Source: Spirochaetales bacterium Spiro_07
GTDB lineage: Bacteria; Spirochaetota; Spirochaetia; Treponematales; Treponemataceae
Assembly (NCBI GenBank): GCA_001603145.1
Contig: LVBI01000030.1
Span: 39,494-103,493 of the forward strand
Direction: 5' to 3'
DNA: 64,000 nucleotides
The notes under the pieces were generated by a model, which was given only the letters and a program-made list of their open reading frames with translations, did not search any database and was not told the origin of the DNA. Below, piece by piece: positions 17,320 through 27,648 of the stretch (the first letter of the stretch is position 1; every line of letters starts with the position of its first letter). Position numbers and translations under genes: made by a program.

Positions 17320-19143
17320 TTATTCGACGGTAACGCTCTTTGCGAGGTTTCTCGGCTTATCTGGGTCAAGCGAGCGCTGCACCGCGCAATAATATGCGTA
17401 AAGCTGGCACGGAATAATCGAAAGCATCGGCGTGAATTCGTCGAATGTTTCTGGAATATGCACAACCGCGTCGGCAGATTCATCAAAGAAATGCTCATTC
17501 TCAAAAGTTATGCAGAGCACGCTTGCGCCGCGAGCCTTTACTTCTTTAATGTTTGAATCCATCTTTTCAAAGAGCGCGCGCTGCGTGCAGATTGCAACAA
17601 CGAGCGTGTCCGTGTCTATAAGCGCAATTGCGCCGTGCTTCAGCTCGCCGGCGGCAAAAGCTTCTGAATGTGTGTAGCTTATTTCCTTAAGCTTCAGCGC
17701 GCTTTCCATGCTTATCGCATAGTCTGCAAGCCGCCCGATGAAAAAAGCCTTTTTCTTGTTGAACGTACGCGATGCGAATTTCTGAATTGTCTTTTTGTCT
17801 TGCAGCACCGTTTCTGCTTTTGAGCTCACAGTTTCAAGTTCCGCAATAGTTTTTGACAAATTTTCAGGCGAAATAGTGCCTTTAAGCTCGGCAAGCTTCA
17901 GCGCAATCAAATAAAGGCACATAAGCTGAGTTGTAAAAGCTTTTGTAGATGCAACCGCAATTTCCGGGCCGCCGTTCGTGTGCATGAACGCGTCAGCTTC
18001 GCGCGCAAGCGTTGAGCCCGCCACATTCGTTATCGCGATGATTCTTGCGCCGCATTTCTTTGCCATGCGCATTGCGGCAAGCGTGTCGGCGGTTTCGCCC
18101 GACTGGCTTATGATTATGAAAAGGTCTTTCGGGTTGAAAATCGGCTCGCGGTAGCGGAATTCAGACGCTATGTCGATGTCAACCGGAATGCGTGCAAAAT
18201 GTTCGATTACGTATTTGCCGACAATTCCGGCATGATAAGCCGTGCCGCATGCCGTTATCACAATGCGTTCTGTAGAGCGCAGAATCTCGTCTGAAGCAAT
18301 TTCTGACAAATTGATTTTCTTTTCTTTTGTTATGCGCGGCGAAAGCGTCTGGCGCAAAGCCGCCGGCTGTTCGTGAATTTCTTTCAGCATGAAATGCTCG
18401 TAACCGCATTTTTCAGCCGAATCGATGTTCCAGTCGATATGCGAAGTCTGCTTCTCAATCGGCTCAAGGTCGTTGTTGAAGAATTTCACGCCATCTTTTT
18501 TGATTTCAACAATCTCGTCGTCGTCAACGTAATAGACTTCGCGGGTGTACTCAAGCAATGCGGTCACATCGCTTGCAAGAAACTGCTCGTCTTTTGCTGT
18601 GCCGATTACGAGCGGCGAATCTTTGCGTGCCGCAACTATTGTGCCGGGCTGCTTGTCGCAGATTACGGCTAGCGCGTAAGAGCCTGAAATGTCTTTTAAC
18701 GCTTTTGAAACCGCTTCAAGCAGGTTGCCTTCGTAATAATAGTGGATGAGGTGCGCGGCGACTTCTGTATCAGTCTGGCTTTTGAATGTAAAGCCTTTCC
18801 TTTCAAGCCTTTCGCGCAAAGAAACGTAATTTTCGATTATGCCGTTATGAACTACCGCAATTGAACCAGAGACATCTGTATGCGGGTGCGAGTTTATGTC
18901 AGAAGGTTCTCCATGTGTAGCCCATCTTGTATGGCCTATGCCGGTTGAGCCACGGATTATTTCCTTGGCGAGCTTCTGCTCAAGAAACTTAAGCGCTCCT
19001 TTCGATTTTCGGACTAATATTTCCTGTCCGTCGAATACTGCAATTCCGGCTGAATCGTAGCCTCTGTATTCCAGTTTTTTCAGCGCATTGATAAGTACAG
19101 GTGTGGCGTCCTTTACGCCCACGTATCCCGTTATTCCGCACAT
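17320..19143 (-). CDS. glmS: Glutamine--fructose-6-phosphate aminotransferase (isomerizing)
   Basis: Makes glucosamine-6-phosphate from fructose-6-phosphate and glutamine, the first step to UDP-GlcNAc for peptidoglycan and glycans. The 607 aa match GlmS in length and layout. An N-terminal Ntn-type glutaminase domain has the nucleophile Cys2 in MCGITGYVG, with GHTRWATHG and HNGIIENY. Two SIS domains follow (TACGTAYHAG, SQSGETADTLAA, EISYTHSEAFAAGELKHG), and the C-terminus ends DPDKPRNLAKSVTVE. AAGGAT lies about eight bases upstream of the ATG. No glmS ribozyme core is recognisable in the upstream DNA. The prophage end lies 274 bp upstream. Confidence 0.97.
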   Translation of the reverse strand: MCGITGYVGVKDATPVLINALKKLEYRGYDSAGIAVFDGQEILVRKSKGALKFLEQKLAKEIIRGSTGIGHTRWATHGEPSDINSHPHTDVSGSIAVVHNGIIENYVSLRERLERKGFTFKSQTDTEVAAHLIHYYYEGNLLEAVSKALKDISGSYALAVICDKQPGTIVAARKDSPLVIGTAKDEQFLASDVTALLEYTREVYYVDDDEIVEIKKDGVKFFNNDLEPIEKQTSHIDWNIDSAEKCGYEHFMLKEIHEQPAALRQTLSPRITKEKKINLSEIASDEILRSTERIVITACGTAYHAGIVGKYVIEHFARIPVDIDIASEFRYREPIFNPKDLFIIISQSGETADTLAAMRMAKKCGARIIAITNVAGSTLAREADAFMHTNGGPEIAVASTKAFTTQLMCLYLIALKLAELKGTISPENLSKTIAELETVSSKAETVLQDKKTIQKFASRTFNKKKAFFIGRLADYAISMESALKLKEISYTHSEAFAAGELKHGAIALIDTDTLVVAICTQRALFEKMDSNIKEVKARGASVLCITFENEHFFDESADAVVHIPETFDEFTPMLSIIPCQLYAYYCAVQRSLDPDKPRNLAKSVTVE

Positions 19144-19417
19144 GAGAAGATCCTTTGAAACATGCCTGCTGAAGCCGCTTTTTTCAGATAAACATCAGTG
19201 TAAAAAAGCTCAACAACAAAGTGTTTCTGTCAATAAATTACACGCGTTACTCCGAACGCATTGGGCAAACGAAAAGCCCATATGCTTTATATCGAATAAA
19301 AATGGTTCTGTCTATAGGGTAAAGATTCCGAAACGAGTTCGGAATGACGCTACGCAACGAACTTTTTGGCCATTCCAGGTTTCCTATAGTGCCTAGCACA
19401 GTTTCCTTAAAGAAAAC
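19144..19417. other. Host intergenic DNA upstream of glmS with one palindromic repeat
   Basis: No gene is seen. It should hold the glmS promoter. A dispersed repeat (attccgaa-acgag-ttcggaat-gac) lies at 19324-19350. The stretch ends with AAAAC (19413-19417), the left copy of the prophage target duplication. Confidence 0.6.
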
Positions 19418-19465
19418 TGTAACGCGCGCCCAAAAATGATAAAAAATTGCATTTAGTTTGAGAAT
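19418..19465 (+). repeat. Left terminal inverted repeat of the prophage
   Basis: Blocks shared, in exact register, with the right end are TGTAA (positions 1-5), ATAAAAAAT (22-30), CAT (33-35) and TTTGAGAAT (40-48). They are likely transposase-binding sites. The next 40 bp to the tail gene stop are T-rich. Confidence 0.85.
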
Positions 19466-19505
19466 TTTTCTTGTTTTTGTGTGTTTTTGCTTGTTTTTTT
19501 GTGCT

Positions 19506-22500
19506 TTATGCAGTCCTTTTCCAGATGCGGATTGTGTAGTTTATAGGGCGTGTTTCTATGCCGCCTGAATTTGGTGCGCCTACAGTAGGACCTTGTGAAT
19601 TGCTGCTGCTCCATGAAAAGCCGATTGCAGAAGCAAAGCCTGTAATTACGTTGCCATGGTTGTGGCTCTGTATCATCATGTCTTGTAAGCCTGCGCCGAA
19701 AGCAGAAGCGTTGCCGCCTTCGGCGCGGAAGAATGCACCGGCGAACTGCGCGGTTACGTTCTGCCATGTGCCACAGCCGAAAAGCTCTTGCGGCGATTTT
19801 TCGCCCGGAAACTGAACATATACAAAACCAATCGGTACAGCAGGGTCTTTCTTGCAGTAGAAAGCATTTGAATCTGCAGCAGATGGGTCTTTTGCGTTGA
19901 GAATGAACCACTGTTTTGAATCGTCATAACCTTCTTCAGCAAGACCTGCTTTGTGCTTATCAGAAATAAGTTTCTGGATAAAGCTATCGTTAAGCTGATT
20001 ATCATAATCTACATAAAGTTCCTGCATTGAACCTTCGAATTCAAGTGTTGTACCCTGTGCTGATTCAAGGTCAAGTTCCAATGTATCCTGAGCTTTCAAA
20101 TTGCCATGTAAGTCATAGACTGCATATTCCACACGTTTGAGCTCGAAGTTAATCGCAAGTACAACAAAGTGGAAAAGGTCTTCACCTTCTGGAACATGCG
20201 GTGTTTCCAGTAATGGAATACCGAGAACAGATGCAGTACCTTTGAGCCAACCCATATAACGTGTAAAGCCCGAGAAATCAAGAACATCGTTGCGAATTTC
20301 TTTGGTTTCTTGTTTAAGCGTTTTGATGTATACAGAATCCTTAAAAGAAATAGCATGAACTGCTCCGTTTGCATAGCCTTGTTTATAAAGCATTGGAATT
20401 TCATTGGTTTCTTTTAAATTCATAACAGTTTCTTCTGTATAAAGCAGTTCATTTGCCTTATTGTACACCTTAGAAACACCTTTTACTCCACCTGTAATAC
20501 CTTCGTAATTATATTCCAAATTAAAATCAGTATTATCTGTGAGCTTACAATTTGCCTGTTCTGCATAAAATGCTTCTTTTGTAATTACACGTCCGCTTGT
20601 TGGGTATTCCGCAGGATTCCACACACCTTCAGAATCTTGCCATACACGCTTATTGACTGTATCATACCAGTATACATATTGTGCGGCTGTTACACCATCT
20701 GAACTACATGCTGTAATAGTTAATCTAGTAGAGTCTGTGGTCAATGTAGAAGTATAGGTAAAACCTTTGTTACAAGATGCAGGAATCTGATATGAAAAAT
20801 CTCCAGTTTTTGTTTCTGTATTATAAATACGAACCCATCGCCGAGTATCATTATCTACACCTCTAAGGACATATATAAGAAATTTAGTCCTAGCACTATT
20901 TGGAGGAACAGTATACACAACTTCTACACTTTCAATTTCTCCCGGCTGTTGAAAAAATAAACTAGCCCAATACTTATTCGGCAACGCATAATATTCTTCT
21001 GTTGGTGATTGTACCAAAACAGGCAGACTGGAAGCTTTTGACTTGAAATAATCTTTAATGATTTTTCCGTTCAAATACAACGTATTGTCAATTGCAGGAT
21101 TTACGCTGTCGAATGAACCTGTTATGTCAAGCTCCGCAAAGTTGCCGCCTTTATTGTCGGTCTTTGTGCCGTCAAGGTGATAAACACCATTAGGCTTCTC
21201 CGGGTCTGTACTTTCCGGCATAATAGTAAGCAGGGGTTTTACACCTTCAGGGGCGTTGGTAATTACCATATTACCACCTGCATCTACAATAACCTCTGCA
21301 ACAGTTTTCCAAACTCCTTCTTTGAAAAACTGAATCTGCATACCGAGGTTTGAGATAATTGTTCTTCTCAATTCATCAACTGTACTCATTACTGTCATTG
21401 CTCCTTTTACAAGAGAACCAAGAGAATCAAGAACAAAGTTCTTCATCTTGAGAAAAAGACCTTTGCCTTTAATCCAATGAAGGTATTCTGCATCCGGGTC
21501 ATTACTTGCCTCTAAACTCGGTTCATTACCTACCCTGAATTCCTGATTATCAAGGTCAAGCAGTACATTCGGCTTTTCTTCGCCAAGCGTTATATCGCTT
21601 TGTAATGTTCCTGCTTTTATCTTGCCTAAATTTACGCTAATTGCAGAAAGCGATTCTGCATAGATGTTCTCTGCGCCGAGCGCGCCTGGCACTTTAACTT
21701 TTTCGCCTTGCTCGTTATATTCCCAACCACGCACCACGTCTACAACGCTTGTAGGACGTGCTACAACATTCACGGTTACGCTTTCAGAAGTACCTTTTTC
21801 GTTTAATGCAGTTATGCGGTACTGATATGTTGTGAACGTCGGCGCGGGCGGCTTTTCGTTCTGACCTTTGAGCGGCAGCGTCTGTGAGTAGTCGCCCGCA
21901 ACTTCGATATAGCCCCGGACAAAGCTGTTCTCTGCGCCGGTGGCTTTTGCCTTGTAGTTTGTTTCGGCTTCGTTCGGGTCGTCTGTCTCGTTTGGCTTGA
22001 AAAAATCTCCGGCCGCATCAAGGTCAATCTGCCGGATTTCTACGCGGTGGCGGATTGTGCCGTAGCGTTCTTTTCCGCTTGAAAGTACAGGCTGACTGAA
22101 GCGCAGAAGCACCGAGCGGTGACTGACGGACGGCGAAATTACGGGCGCGGAAAGAAGCCACGTGCCGTATTCCGCCGTATCAGGAATGACCGGCTCTGAC
22201 CAGTCTTCGGACTGGTTGCCGTAGACGTTCTCCGCCTTTATGCGGATGCGGTACTTGAGCAAATCTGATGATTCAGGATAGCCGTCAAAAGCGGCATTTG
22301 CCGCTGTTCTAGCGCGGATAAAAGCGTATTCAAAAGGCATTGCAAGAGCCGTAAAAGAGCTGTATGAACTCCCTTCGTCGCGCGAAATTTCAACAATGTA
22401 TTTTGTTATCGTGTTTTTTAAGCCTTTCGGCGGCTTGCTGCATGTGATGATGATGCCGTCTCTTTCGGCTACGGCTTTTACGCCTGTAATTTTGTCCGGC

Positions 22501-23975
22501 ACATAATTGCCGTTGCCTTCGTTGAGCGATTTCTTGAGGTTTGCAACCGCCGCAATGGCAGCCGCGCCTGTCTGGCTGTAATTGACGGAGCTTTTTTCTG
22601 TCTGAATGACAAAATCTGAGACAGACTGCGCTTCATAAGAATATTGCCCGTCTTTGCCTTCGAGCGTGCGGCTCCTTATAAAGACCGTGCATGATAGTCC
22701 TGTCGCGCCTGTGTCTATGCGCCGGAAAGAGCCGGGCTCAATCTTTTCTTCTGACTGAAAGCGGAAAGAAAGGTTGCCTTTGGCGAAATATGCGAGCAGC
22801 GCTTTTGCAATGCTTTCTGCAGTCGCCATTTCGTAGACAAACTCAAAGTCTGTGGTGAACACGTTGCCGCCCTGGTCTCCGGCTGTTACGGTTGAGGCTG
22901 CATCGCGGTAGACGGCATCGGCGCGGATGCCGAGCTTGTAGACTTTCGCGTCCGCCGTGCCAGTGTTGCGAAGGCGCACCGCCGCCTGTTTGCTTTCAAA
23001 ATCGGTGCGGTCAATGGTGATTGTGCCGTCCCATTCGCGCTCGACGTAGTGGTTCTTGCTGTAAAGCAGCGTGGCGGTCTTGTTGCGCTGGTAGTCGTAT
23101 TCGCCGTTGTACTTTTTCTTGGCTTCGGCGTAGCTCTGCGCGAAAGACTGGTGGACGATGCCGTCAGTTTCTTCGAGCACTGGGCTTGATTCATACGGAA
23201 AGTACACGCCCGGCTGAACGTAGAATGGCGCGGGGTCATCGTTTGAATCGTAGCCGTTGCCCTGGAAGTACACAAGCTCATTGCGCTTGGTCGTAAGCGT
23301 GTTGAACGAAACCGAAACGCCTGTGTAGTTCTTGGTTGTCTTGCTGCCTGAAAAGCCGGTGCGGATTTTTTCGGGCGGAAGCTCCGGCGGGTTTTCCGGC
23401 ACGTCGCGCCAGTCGAAAAACTGCATTATTCCTTCCGGCGAGAAATAGAACGAAAAGCCGTACTGGTAGAGTATTGCTTCAAGAGCGGCAAGAATCTGCT
23501 TGCCTTTTTCAATGCAGATTACCTGAATCGGCGTTTCTGGCAACGTCTGGGCGATTGTTACGCCGCACACCTCTGCAAAATGCGCTGCAACGGCGGCAAG
23601 GTTCGTATTTTCAAGCAGAATTTCTGATTCCGTCTTGCGGCTGAACTTTGAGGAATAGTCTTTGACCGTGAGCGAGAATTTGTCTATCTCGTCATTCCTG
23701 CCGTTGTCAGTCCAGCTGATGTCCACGGTGACTGTGCCGGTGAAAAGCGGCGCATCGTCAGAACCGACAATCTGCGCATCAAGTTCTTTTGAGCGCGCGA
23801 GCAGGCTGAAAAGTTCCGCGTCATACGGTATCGTTACGGATGCGCTTGATTCGGCGTGCTGTAAATTTTCGTTTGAAACGCAGTCCTTGAGGCTTAGCGA
23901 AGAAAGCTGCCGCGTGTAGCGCGTGCGTGTTCCGTCTGTGTTTGTTTCGTCGAGATATATTCTGTAGTTTTCCAT
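19506..23975 (-). CDS. Phage tail tip / receptor-binding fibre fusion protein
   Basis: At 1489 aa this is the last late gene and probably the host-recognition protein. The N-terminal ~470 residues look like a tail-hub domain. Residues about 490-770 contain fibronectin-III-like strands (ITGVKAVAERDGIIITCSKP, YQYRITALNEKGTSESVTVNV). The middle is fibre-like and beta-rich. The last ~100 residues (PIGFVYVQFPGEKSPQELFGC, FFRAEGGNASAFG, SHNHGN, INYTIRIWKR) form a collar/fibre-tip type end. It fuses functions that other phages split over several genes. The AT-rich stretch at about 20.0-21.1 kb differs from the GC-rich N-terminal part, suggesting exchange of the distal module. Confidence 0.8.
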   Translation of the reverse strand: MENYRIYLDETNTDGTRTRYTRQLSSLSLKDCVSNENLQHAESSASVTIPYDAELFSLLARSKELDAQIVGSDDAPLFTGTVTVDISWTDNGRNDEIDKFSLTVKDYSSKFSRKTESEILLENTNLAAVAAHFAEVCGVTIAQTLPETPIQVICIEKGKQILAALEAILYQYGFSFYFSPEGIMQFFDWRDVPENPPELPPEKIRTGFSGSKTTKNYTGVSVSFNTLTTKRNELVYFQGNGYDSNDDPAPFYVQPGVYFPYESSPVLEETDGIVHQSFAQSYAEAKKKYNGEYDYQRNKTATLLYSKNHYVEREWDGTITIDRTDFESKQAAVRLRNTGTADAKVYKLGIRADAVYRDAASTVTAGDQGGNVFTTDFEFVYEMATAESIAKALLAYFAKGNLSFRFQSEEKIEPGSFRRIDTGATGLSCTVFIRSRTLEGKDGQYSYEAQSVSDFVIQTEKSSVNYSQTGAAAIAAVANLKKSLNEGNGNYVPDKITGVKAVAERDGIIITCSKPPKGLKNTITKYIVEISRDEGSSYSSFTALAMPFEYAFIRARTAANAAFDGYPESSDLLKYRIRIKAENVYGNQSEDWSEPVIPDTAEYGTWLLSAPVISPSVSHRSVLLRFSQPVLSSGKERYGTIRHRVEIRQIDLDAAGDFFKPNETDDPNEAETNYKAKATGAENSFVRGYIEVAGDYSQTLPLKGQNEKPPAPTFTTYQYRITALNEKGTSESVTVNVVARPTSVVDVVRGWEYNEQGEKVKVPGALGAENIYAESLSAISVNLGKIKAGTLQSDITLGEEKPNVLLDLDNQEFRVGNEPSLEASNDPDAEYLHWIKGKGLFLKMKNFVLDSLGSLVKGAMTVMSTVDELRRTIISNLGMQIQFFKEGVWKTVAEVIVDAGGNMVITNAPEGVKPLLTIMPESTDPEKPNGVYHLDGTKTDNKGGNFAELDITGSFDSVNPAIDNTLYLNGKIIKDYFKSKASSLPVLVQSPTEEYYALPNKYWASLFFQQPGEIESVEVVYTVPPNSARTKFLIYVLRGVDNDTRRWVRIYNTETKTGDFSYQIPASCNKGFTYTSTLTTDSTRLTITACSSDGVTAAQYVYWYDTVNKRVWQDSEGVWNPAEYPTSGRVITKEAFYAEQANCKLTDNTDFNLEYNYEGITGGVKGVSKVYNKANELLYTEETVMNLKETNEIPMLYKQGYANGAVHAISFKDSVYIKTLKQETKEIRNDVLDFSGFTRYMGWLKGTASVLGIPLLETPHVPEGEDLFHFVVLAINFELKRVEYAVYDLHGNLKAQDTLELDLESAQGTTLEFEGSMQELYVDYDNQLNDSFIQKLISDKHKAGLAEEGYDDSKQWFILNAKDPSAADSNAFYCKKDPAVPIGFVYVQFPGEKSPQELFGCGTWQNVTAQFAGAFFRAEGGNASAFGAGLQDMMIQSHNHGNVITGFASAIGFSWSSSNSQGPTVGAPNSGGIETRPINYTIRIWKRTA

Positions 23976-23993
23976 AAGTCTGTCCTTTATCCG

Positions 23994-26900
23994 TCAGGCC
24001 GGAAGCGGTGCGGCTTCGCCTGAGCCTATCATTGCGGCAAGCCCGTTGTAGATTTCTGTAACAAGGTCTTTCTGCTTTATCACGCTGCCTTCAACGTGCA
24101 CCGAAACATTGATTGTGCTGCCGCGCCGCCCTTCCGCATTTTCGCGGCGGCGTTCGGCGTTCTTTCCGACAAGCGAATATGTGCCGCTCTTGATTGCCTC
24201 GTTGAACGTCTTCGGGATGATTCCTTCGCCCTTGTGGACTATTGCCGGCATGTCGTAAGGAATGTTGTCAGTGCCGACCGCGAAGCCGAAGAGGTTCTTG
24301 ATTCCTGAAGCAATGCCTGTGGCGGCTGTCTTAAGACCGTTCCATGCGCCTACGGCAACGTCGGCTACTCCACCGGCAATATGGCCGAGAACAGGAACGA
24401 CCGAACCCCATTTTTCGGCATAGCTTGTGCTTGTGCCGGTCTGGCGCGCGTCTTCCCTCTGGGTTGCCACGGCGGCTTGCTGCTGCTGGTCAAGCGCGGC
24501 GTAAGTGTTGTCCTCAATGTGCTCAAGCGCAACCGCCATCTTCTGCTCGATTTTGAGAATCTCAGTGTCGGCGGCCGCCTTGTAGGCGTTCTTCTGGTCG
24601 ATGTACTGCTGGCGGCTGATAAGGCCCAGCTCGTACTGCTTCTGCAGCGACTGAATCTGATAGCGAAGCTCTTCGTTGATGTCGTCAATCTGAGCCTTGT
24701 ACATCGCTTCGATTTTGGCGCGCGCCGCATCGGCGGCCTTTGACGCTGCATCGGCAACTTCGCCGACTTTCTCGCCCGCAATAGGCAGAAGCTCAAGCTT
24801 CTTTATGTTGACGAAAGGCAGCTTGTTGAGCGCGGAAATTATGGCGTTCATCACCTTGATGATGGCGTTGCCGACGGGGCGGATAACCTTGTTGTAGAGC
24901 CATTCAAAGGCGTGCCCGAGCATGTTGAGCGGAACGCTGACAATCTTGATTATGCCGGCAAGCACGCGGAGGGCCGTGGCGACGACGCCGACAACGGGCT
25001 GAAGTATCTGGCCGATTGTCTCGCCGATGTCGAGCAGTATGTCCACGATAGGCTGCAGCGCATCGTTTATCAGAAGCTCAGAATAGCGCATCAATCCTTC
25101 AAGGATTGTCGAGAACGGGCTCAGAAGCTTCTGGACGTTCTCAATCGAGAAAACAACTTTCGAGACGGCGGAAATCAGCTCCGTAATCGGGCTGCTGCCG
25201 GCCGCCATTGAGAACACTTCCGTTCCTGCCGCGCCCTGCACGAACGTGCCCAGAGCGTATTCTCCTACATCTTCTGCAGAATAATCGCCGGAATCTATGG
25301 CTTCCCTTGCCTTTTCGGCGATATATGTGTACTCTTCCTGCAACGCGCGCATCTGAAGCTCGTGACGGTCAAGGATGCGCTGTTTTTCTTCTTCGGCAAG
25401 CTTCTTTTCGTATTCTTCGACTTTGCCGGCGTAATACTGCCTGAGGGCAGCTTCTTCTTTTGCATAAGCCTGCGCCTGCCCTGAGCTTTCGTTGCAGACT
25501 TCCTGCCAGTTTTCGCCGAAAGCCTCGGCGGCATTTTCTGCAAGCTTTTTCAATGAGTCCTTTTCTTCGTCCTGGATCTGCTCAAGTTCCGTGCGGAATT
25601 TCTTAGACCATTCGGACGTGAATTCCGGGCGCGGCTTTTCTTCGGCTGCTTTTGCGGCTTCCGGGTGAAGCTGCTTGTAGAGGTCGTCATATCTTTTCTG
25701 CGCTTCCCTGACAATGATTTCTGACTTTGTGCGGTTGTATCCGTCCGTATCTTTATATTCGCCGGTTTCCGCATCATATTCAGAGACCTTTGCCGTAAAG
25801 AGGCTCTTCGCTTTTGCAAGGTCTGCGGCTGCCGCTTCAAGCTGACCTTCGGGAGACTGCGAATATTGCCGGTCGCGCCATTCGCGGAGCTCGTCGGATG
25901 CGGCGACGGCGGCTTTTTGTTCCCTTTTGGGAATCTCTTTTTGGGCTTCTGCCCTCTGTATTTCCCATTCCTCAAGCTGCTTCTTTTTACTGTCAAGCTC
26001 CTTCTCTAAGCTTTGGCGCATGGCAGAGTTTGCAGGGCTGTTCAGAGTCGGGTCGTTTTTAAGACGGGCTTCAATCTCTGTTATTCTGCGGCGTGTGCCT
26101 TCAACGTTGAAGTCTGCCCAGATTGTCGAAAGGTTTTTAGAAAGCTCCTCGTCGGACATTTCTCTTACAGTATTGATGTAATCTTGCAGAGCCTGATCTG
26201 CAGAACGTGTCGCCTGTTCCTGTTCTTTCATGGCGAGCGACTGTGCGTTGGTAGCTTTTTCTGCGTCCTTTGCTTTCTGTGCCTGCATGACATATTTTGC
26301 AACAAGTAAGCCAATGGCGGCCGCTGCAACGGCAATAACAGGATTGAGAACGCCGAGCGCAAGATTGAAGCCCATCTGCGCGGCTGTTCCTGCAATGGTT
26401 TTGATGATGAAGCTTGTGAGCGCAAAAATCATCTTTGTGTTGAGCCAAACTGTTATTGCGGTAAGCGCGCCGAGCAGCACGCCCTTTACAAGCGGGCTGT
26501 TGTTGATGGCGTTAGCCACGTTGGTGAGCCACTCAAGAATTTTGCAAGCCGCCGGAAGGAACATGTCACCGATTGACGCGGCAAGCGAATTGAGCGCTTC
26601 GTGAAGCCCTGCCCACATTGACGCATAAGACTTGCTTGCACGCTCAAGCCCGCCGAAATATGCACCGCCTTCGGCACTGAGCCGCTCAAGCGCAGTCTGA
26701 AAATCTTTGAACGAGATTTCGCCCTTGCTTGCCATTTTGATTATTTCTTCTGTAGTTGTATTGAATCCCTTTGCAAGCTCATCGAGAATCGGCACGCCCT
26801 GGTCAAGATAGACGTTGAGCACTTCCATGTCTGCCTTGCCTTTTGCGCTTGCCTTGCTGAATGCGTTTGCGAATGAAATCATCTTCTGGCTGTTGCCCTG

Positions 26901-27593
26901 GGCAATGTTGCCCATGCGGTTGAGCGTTGCCGTAAGGTCTGCTACAGGCACTTTCGCCGCAAGGAAAATCTTTGTTGCCTGTGTGGTTGTTTCAAGGTCG
27001 AACGGCGTGAAGTCGTTGAACGGCTTTATCACGTCGTCAAAGAGCGCGGCGCCTGCCTGCATGTCACCCAGGAGCGTGCCGAATTCTTCTCGCGCCGTCT
27101 GGAACTGTCCGGCAAGCTCAAGCGCGTTCGCGCCCGCGCCTACAAGCATCTGGTCAAATTTTATTGCGGCGGCCGCAACGGCAACGCTGCCGAGCTCGCC
27201 TTTGAGCTTGTCGAAAACGCCGAAAAGCCCGTTCTCTTTCAGTTCGAGCTTTTCCGATTCGTCGCCGAGTTTTCTGTATTCGTCTATGAGTTTCTTGCAT
27301 TCAGCAGATTCGGGGTTCATTCCGTGCTGAACGAGGTCGAGGATTCCGTTTTTGAGCTTCTGCTGCTCGCTTTTGAGTTCCGATGATGAAGCGCCGAACA
27401 GCTTGAGCGATTTCGCCGTGCGCTCCGCGCTTGATTCAAGCGAGTCTATGGTCTTCTTAACGTCGTCTGAACTGCCTACAAAATCGCCTGCCGACTTTTT
27501 CAGGTCTTTGAAGTCCTGGCTTAGAGAGGTGACTATTCTTGCAGCGTTCTGCGCTTCAACGGTAATTTGCAGTTCAAGTGATTTGGCGTTCAT
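23994..27593 (-). CDS. Phage tail tape measure protein
   Basis: Sets tail length and passes into the host envelope at DNA entry. The 1199 aa contain the tape-measure N-terminal domain at about 150-345 (GANALELAGQFQTAREEFGTL..., TNQVP-like helices, GEISFKDFQTALERLSAEGG). Hydrophobic segments follow at about 370-430 (LLGALTAITVWLNTKMIFAL, GVLNPVIAVAAAAIGLLVA), then long charged coiled coils (480-790), a second hydrophobic block (about 860-960) and further helices. Its length suggests a tail of roughly 180 nm by the usual 0.15 nm per residue rule (inference). It lies directly downstream of the tail-chaperone frameshift pair, as in most siphophages. Confidence 0.9.
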   Translation of the reverse strand: MNAKSLELQITVEAQNAARIVTSLSQDFKDLKKSAGDFVGSSDDVKKTIDSLESSAERTAKSLKLFGASSSELKSEQQKLKNGILDLVQHGMNPESAECKKLIDEYRKLGDESEKLELKENGLFGVFDKLKGELGSVAVAAAAIKFDQMLVGAGANALELAGQFQTAREEFGTLLGDMQAGAALFDDVIKPFNDFTPFDLETTTQATKIFLAAKVPVADLTATLNRMGNIAQGNSQKMISFANAFSKASAKGKADMEVLNVYLDQGVPILDELAKGFNTTTEEIIKMASKGEISFKDFQTALERLSAEGGAYFGGLERASKSYASMWAGLHEALNSLAASIGDMFLPAACKILEWLTNVANAINNSPLVKGVLLGALTAITVWLNTKMIFALTSFIIKTIAGTAAQMGFNLALGVLNPVIAVAAAAIGLLVAKYVMQAQKAKDAEKATNAQSLAMKEQEQATRSADQALQDYINTVREMSDEELSKNLSTIWADFNVEGTRRRITEIEARLKNDPTLNSPANSAMRQSLEKELDSKKKQLEEWEIQRAEAQKEIPKREQKAAVAASDELREWRDRQYSQSPEGQLEAAAADLAKAKSLFTAKVSEYDAETGEYKDTDGYNRTKSEIIVREAQKRYDDLYKQLHPEAAKAAEEKPRPEFTSEWSKKFRTELEQIQDEEKDSLKKLAENAAEAFGENWQEVCNESSGQAQAYAKEEAALRQYYAGKVEEYEKKLAEEEKQRILDRHELQMRALQEEYTYIAEKAREAIDSGDYSAEDVGEYALGTFVQGAAGTEVFSMAAGSSPITELISAVSKVVFSIENVQKLLSPFSTILEGLMRYSELLINDALQPIVDILLDIGETIGQILQPVVGVVATALRVLAGIIKIVSVPLNMLGHAFEWLYNKVIRPVGNAIIKVMNAIISALNKLPFVNIKKLELLPIAGEKVGEVADAASKAADAARAKIEAMYKAQIDDINEELRYQIQSLQKQYELGLISRQQYIDQKNAYKAAADTEILKIEQKMAVALEHIEDNTYAALDQQQQAAVATQREDARQTGTSTSYAEKWGSVVPVLGHIAGGVADVAVGAWNGLKTAATGIASGIKNLFGFAVGTDNIPYDMPAIVHKGEGIIPKTFNEAIKSGTYSLVGKNAERRRENAEGRRGSTINVSVHVEGSVIKQKDLVTEIYNGLAAMIGSGEAAPLPA

Positions 27594-27648
27594 TTCGTCT
27601 TTCTGTTCCTGTACAAAAAAGGGCAGCCGTCATGCTGCCCGAAAAAGT

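Noticed and set aside
19144..19417. glmS ribozyme upstream of glmS
   Set aside because: I looked for the conserved ribozyme core in the minus-strand leader and could not find it.
19506..23975. Diversity-generating retroelement acting on the tail fibre
   Set aside because: The C-terminal fibre tip recalls variable proteins, but there is no reverse transcriptase gene or template repeat in the prophage.
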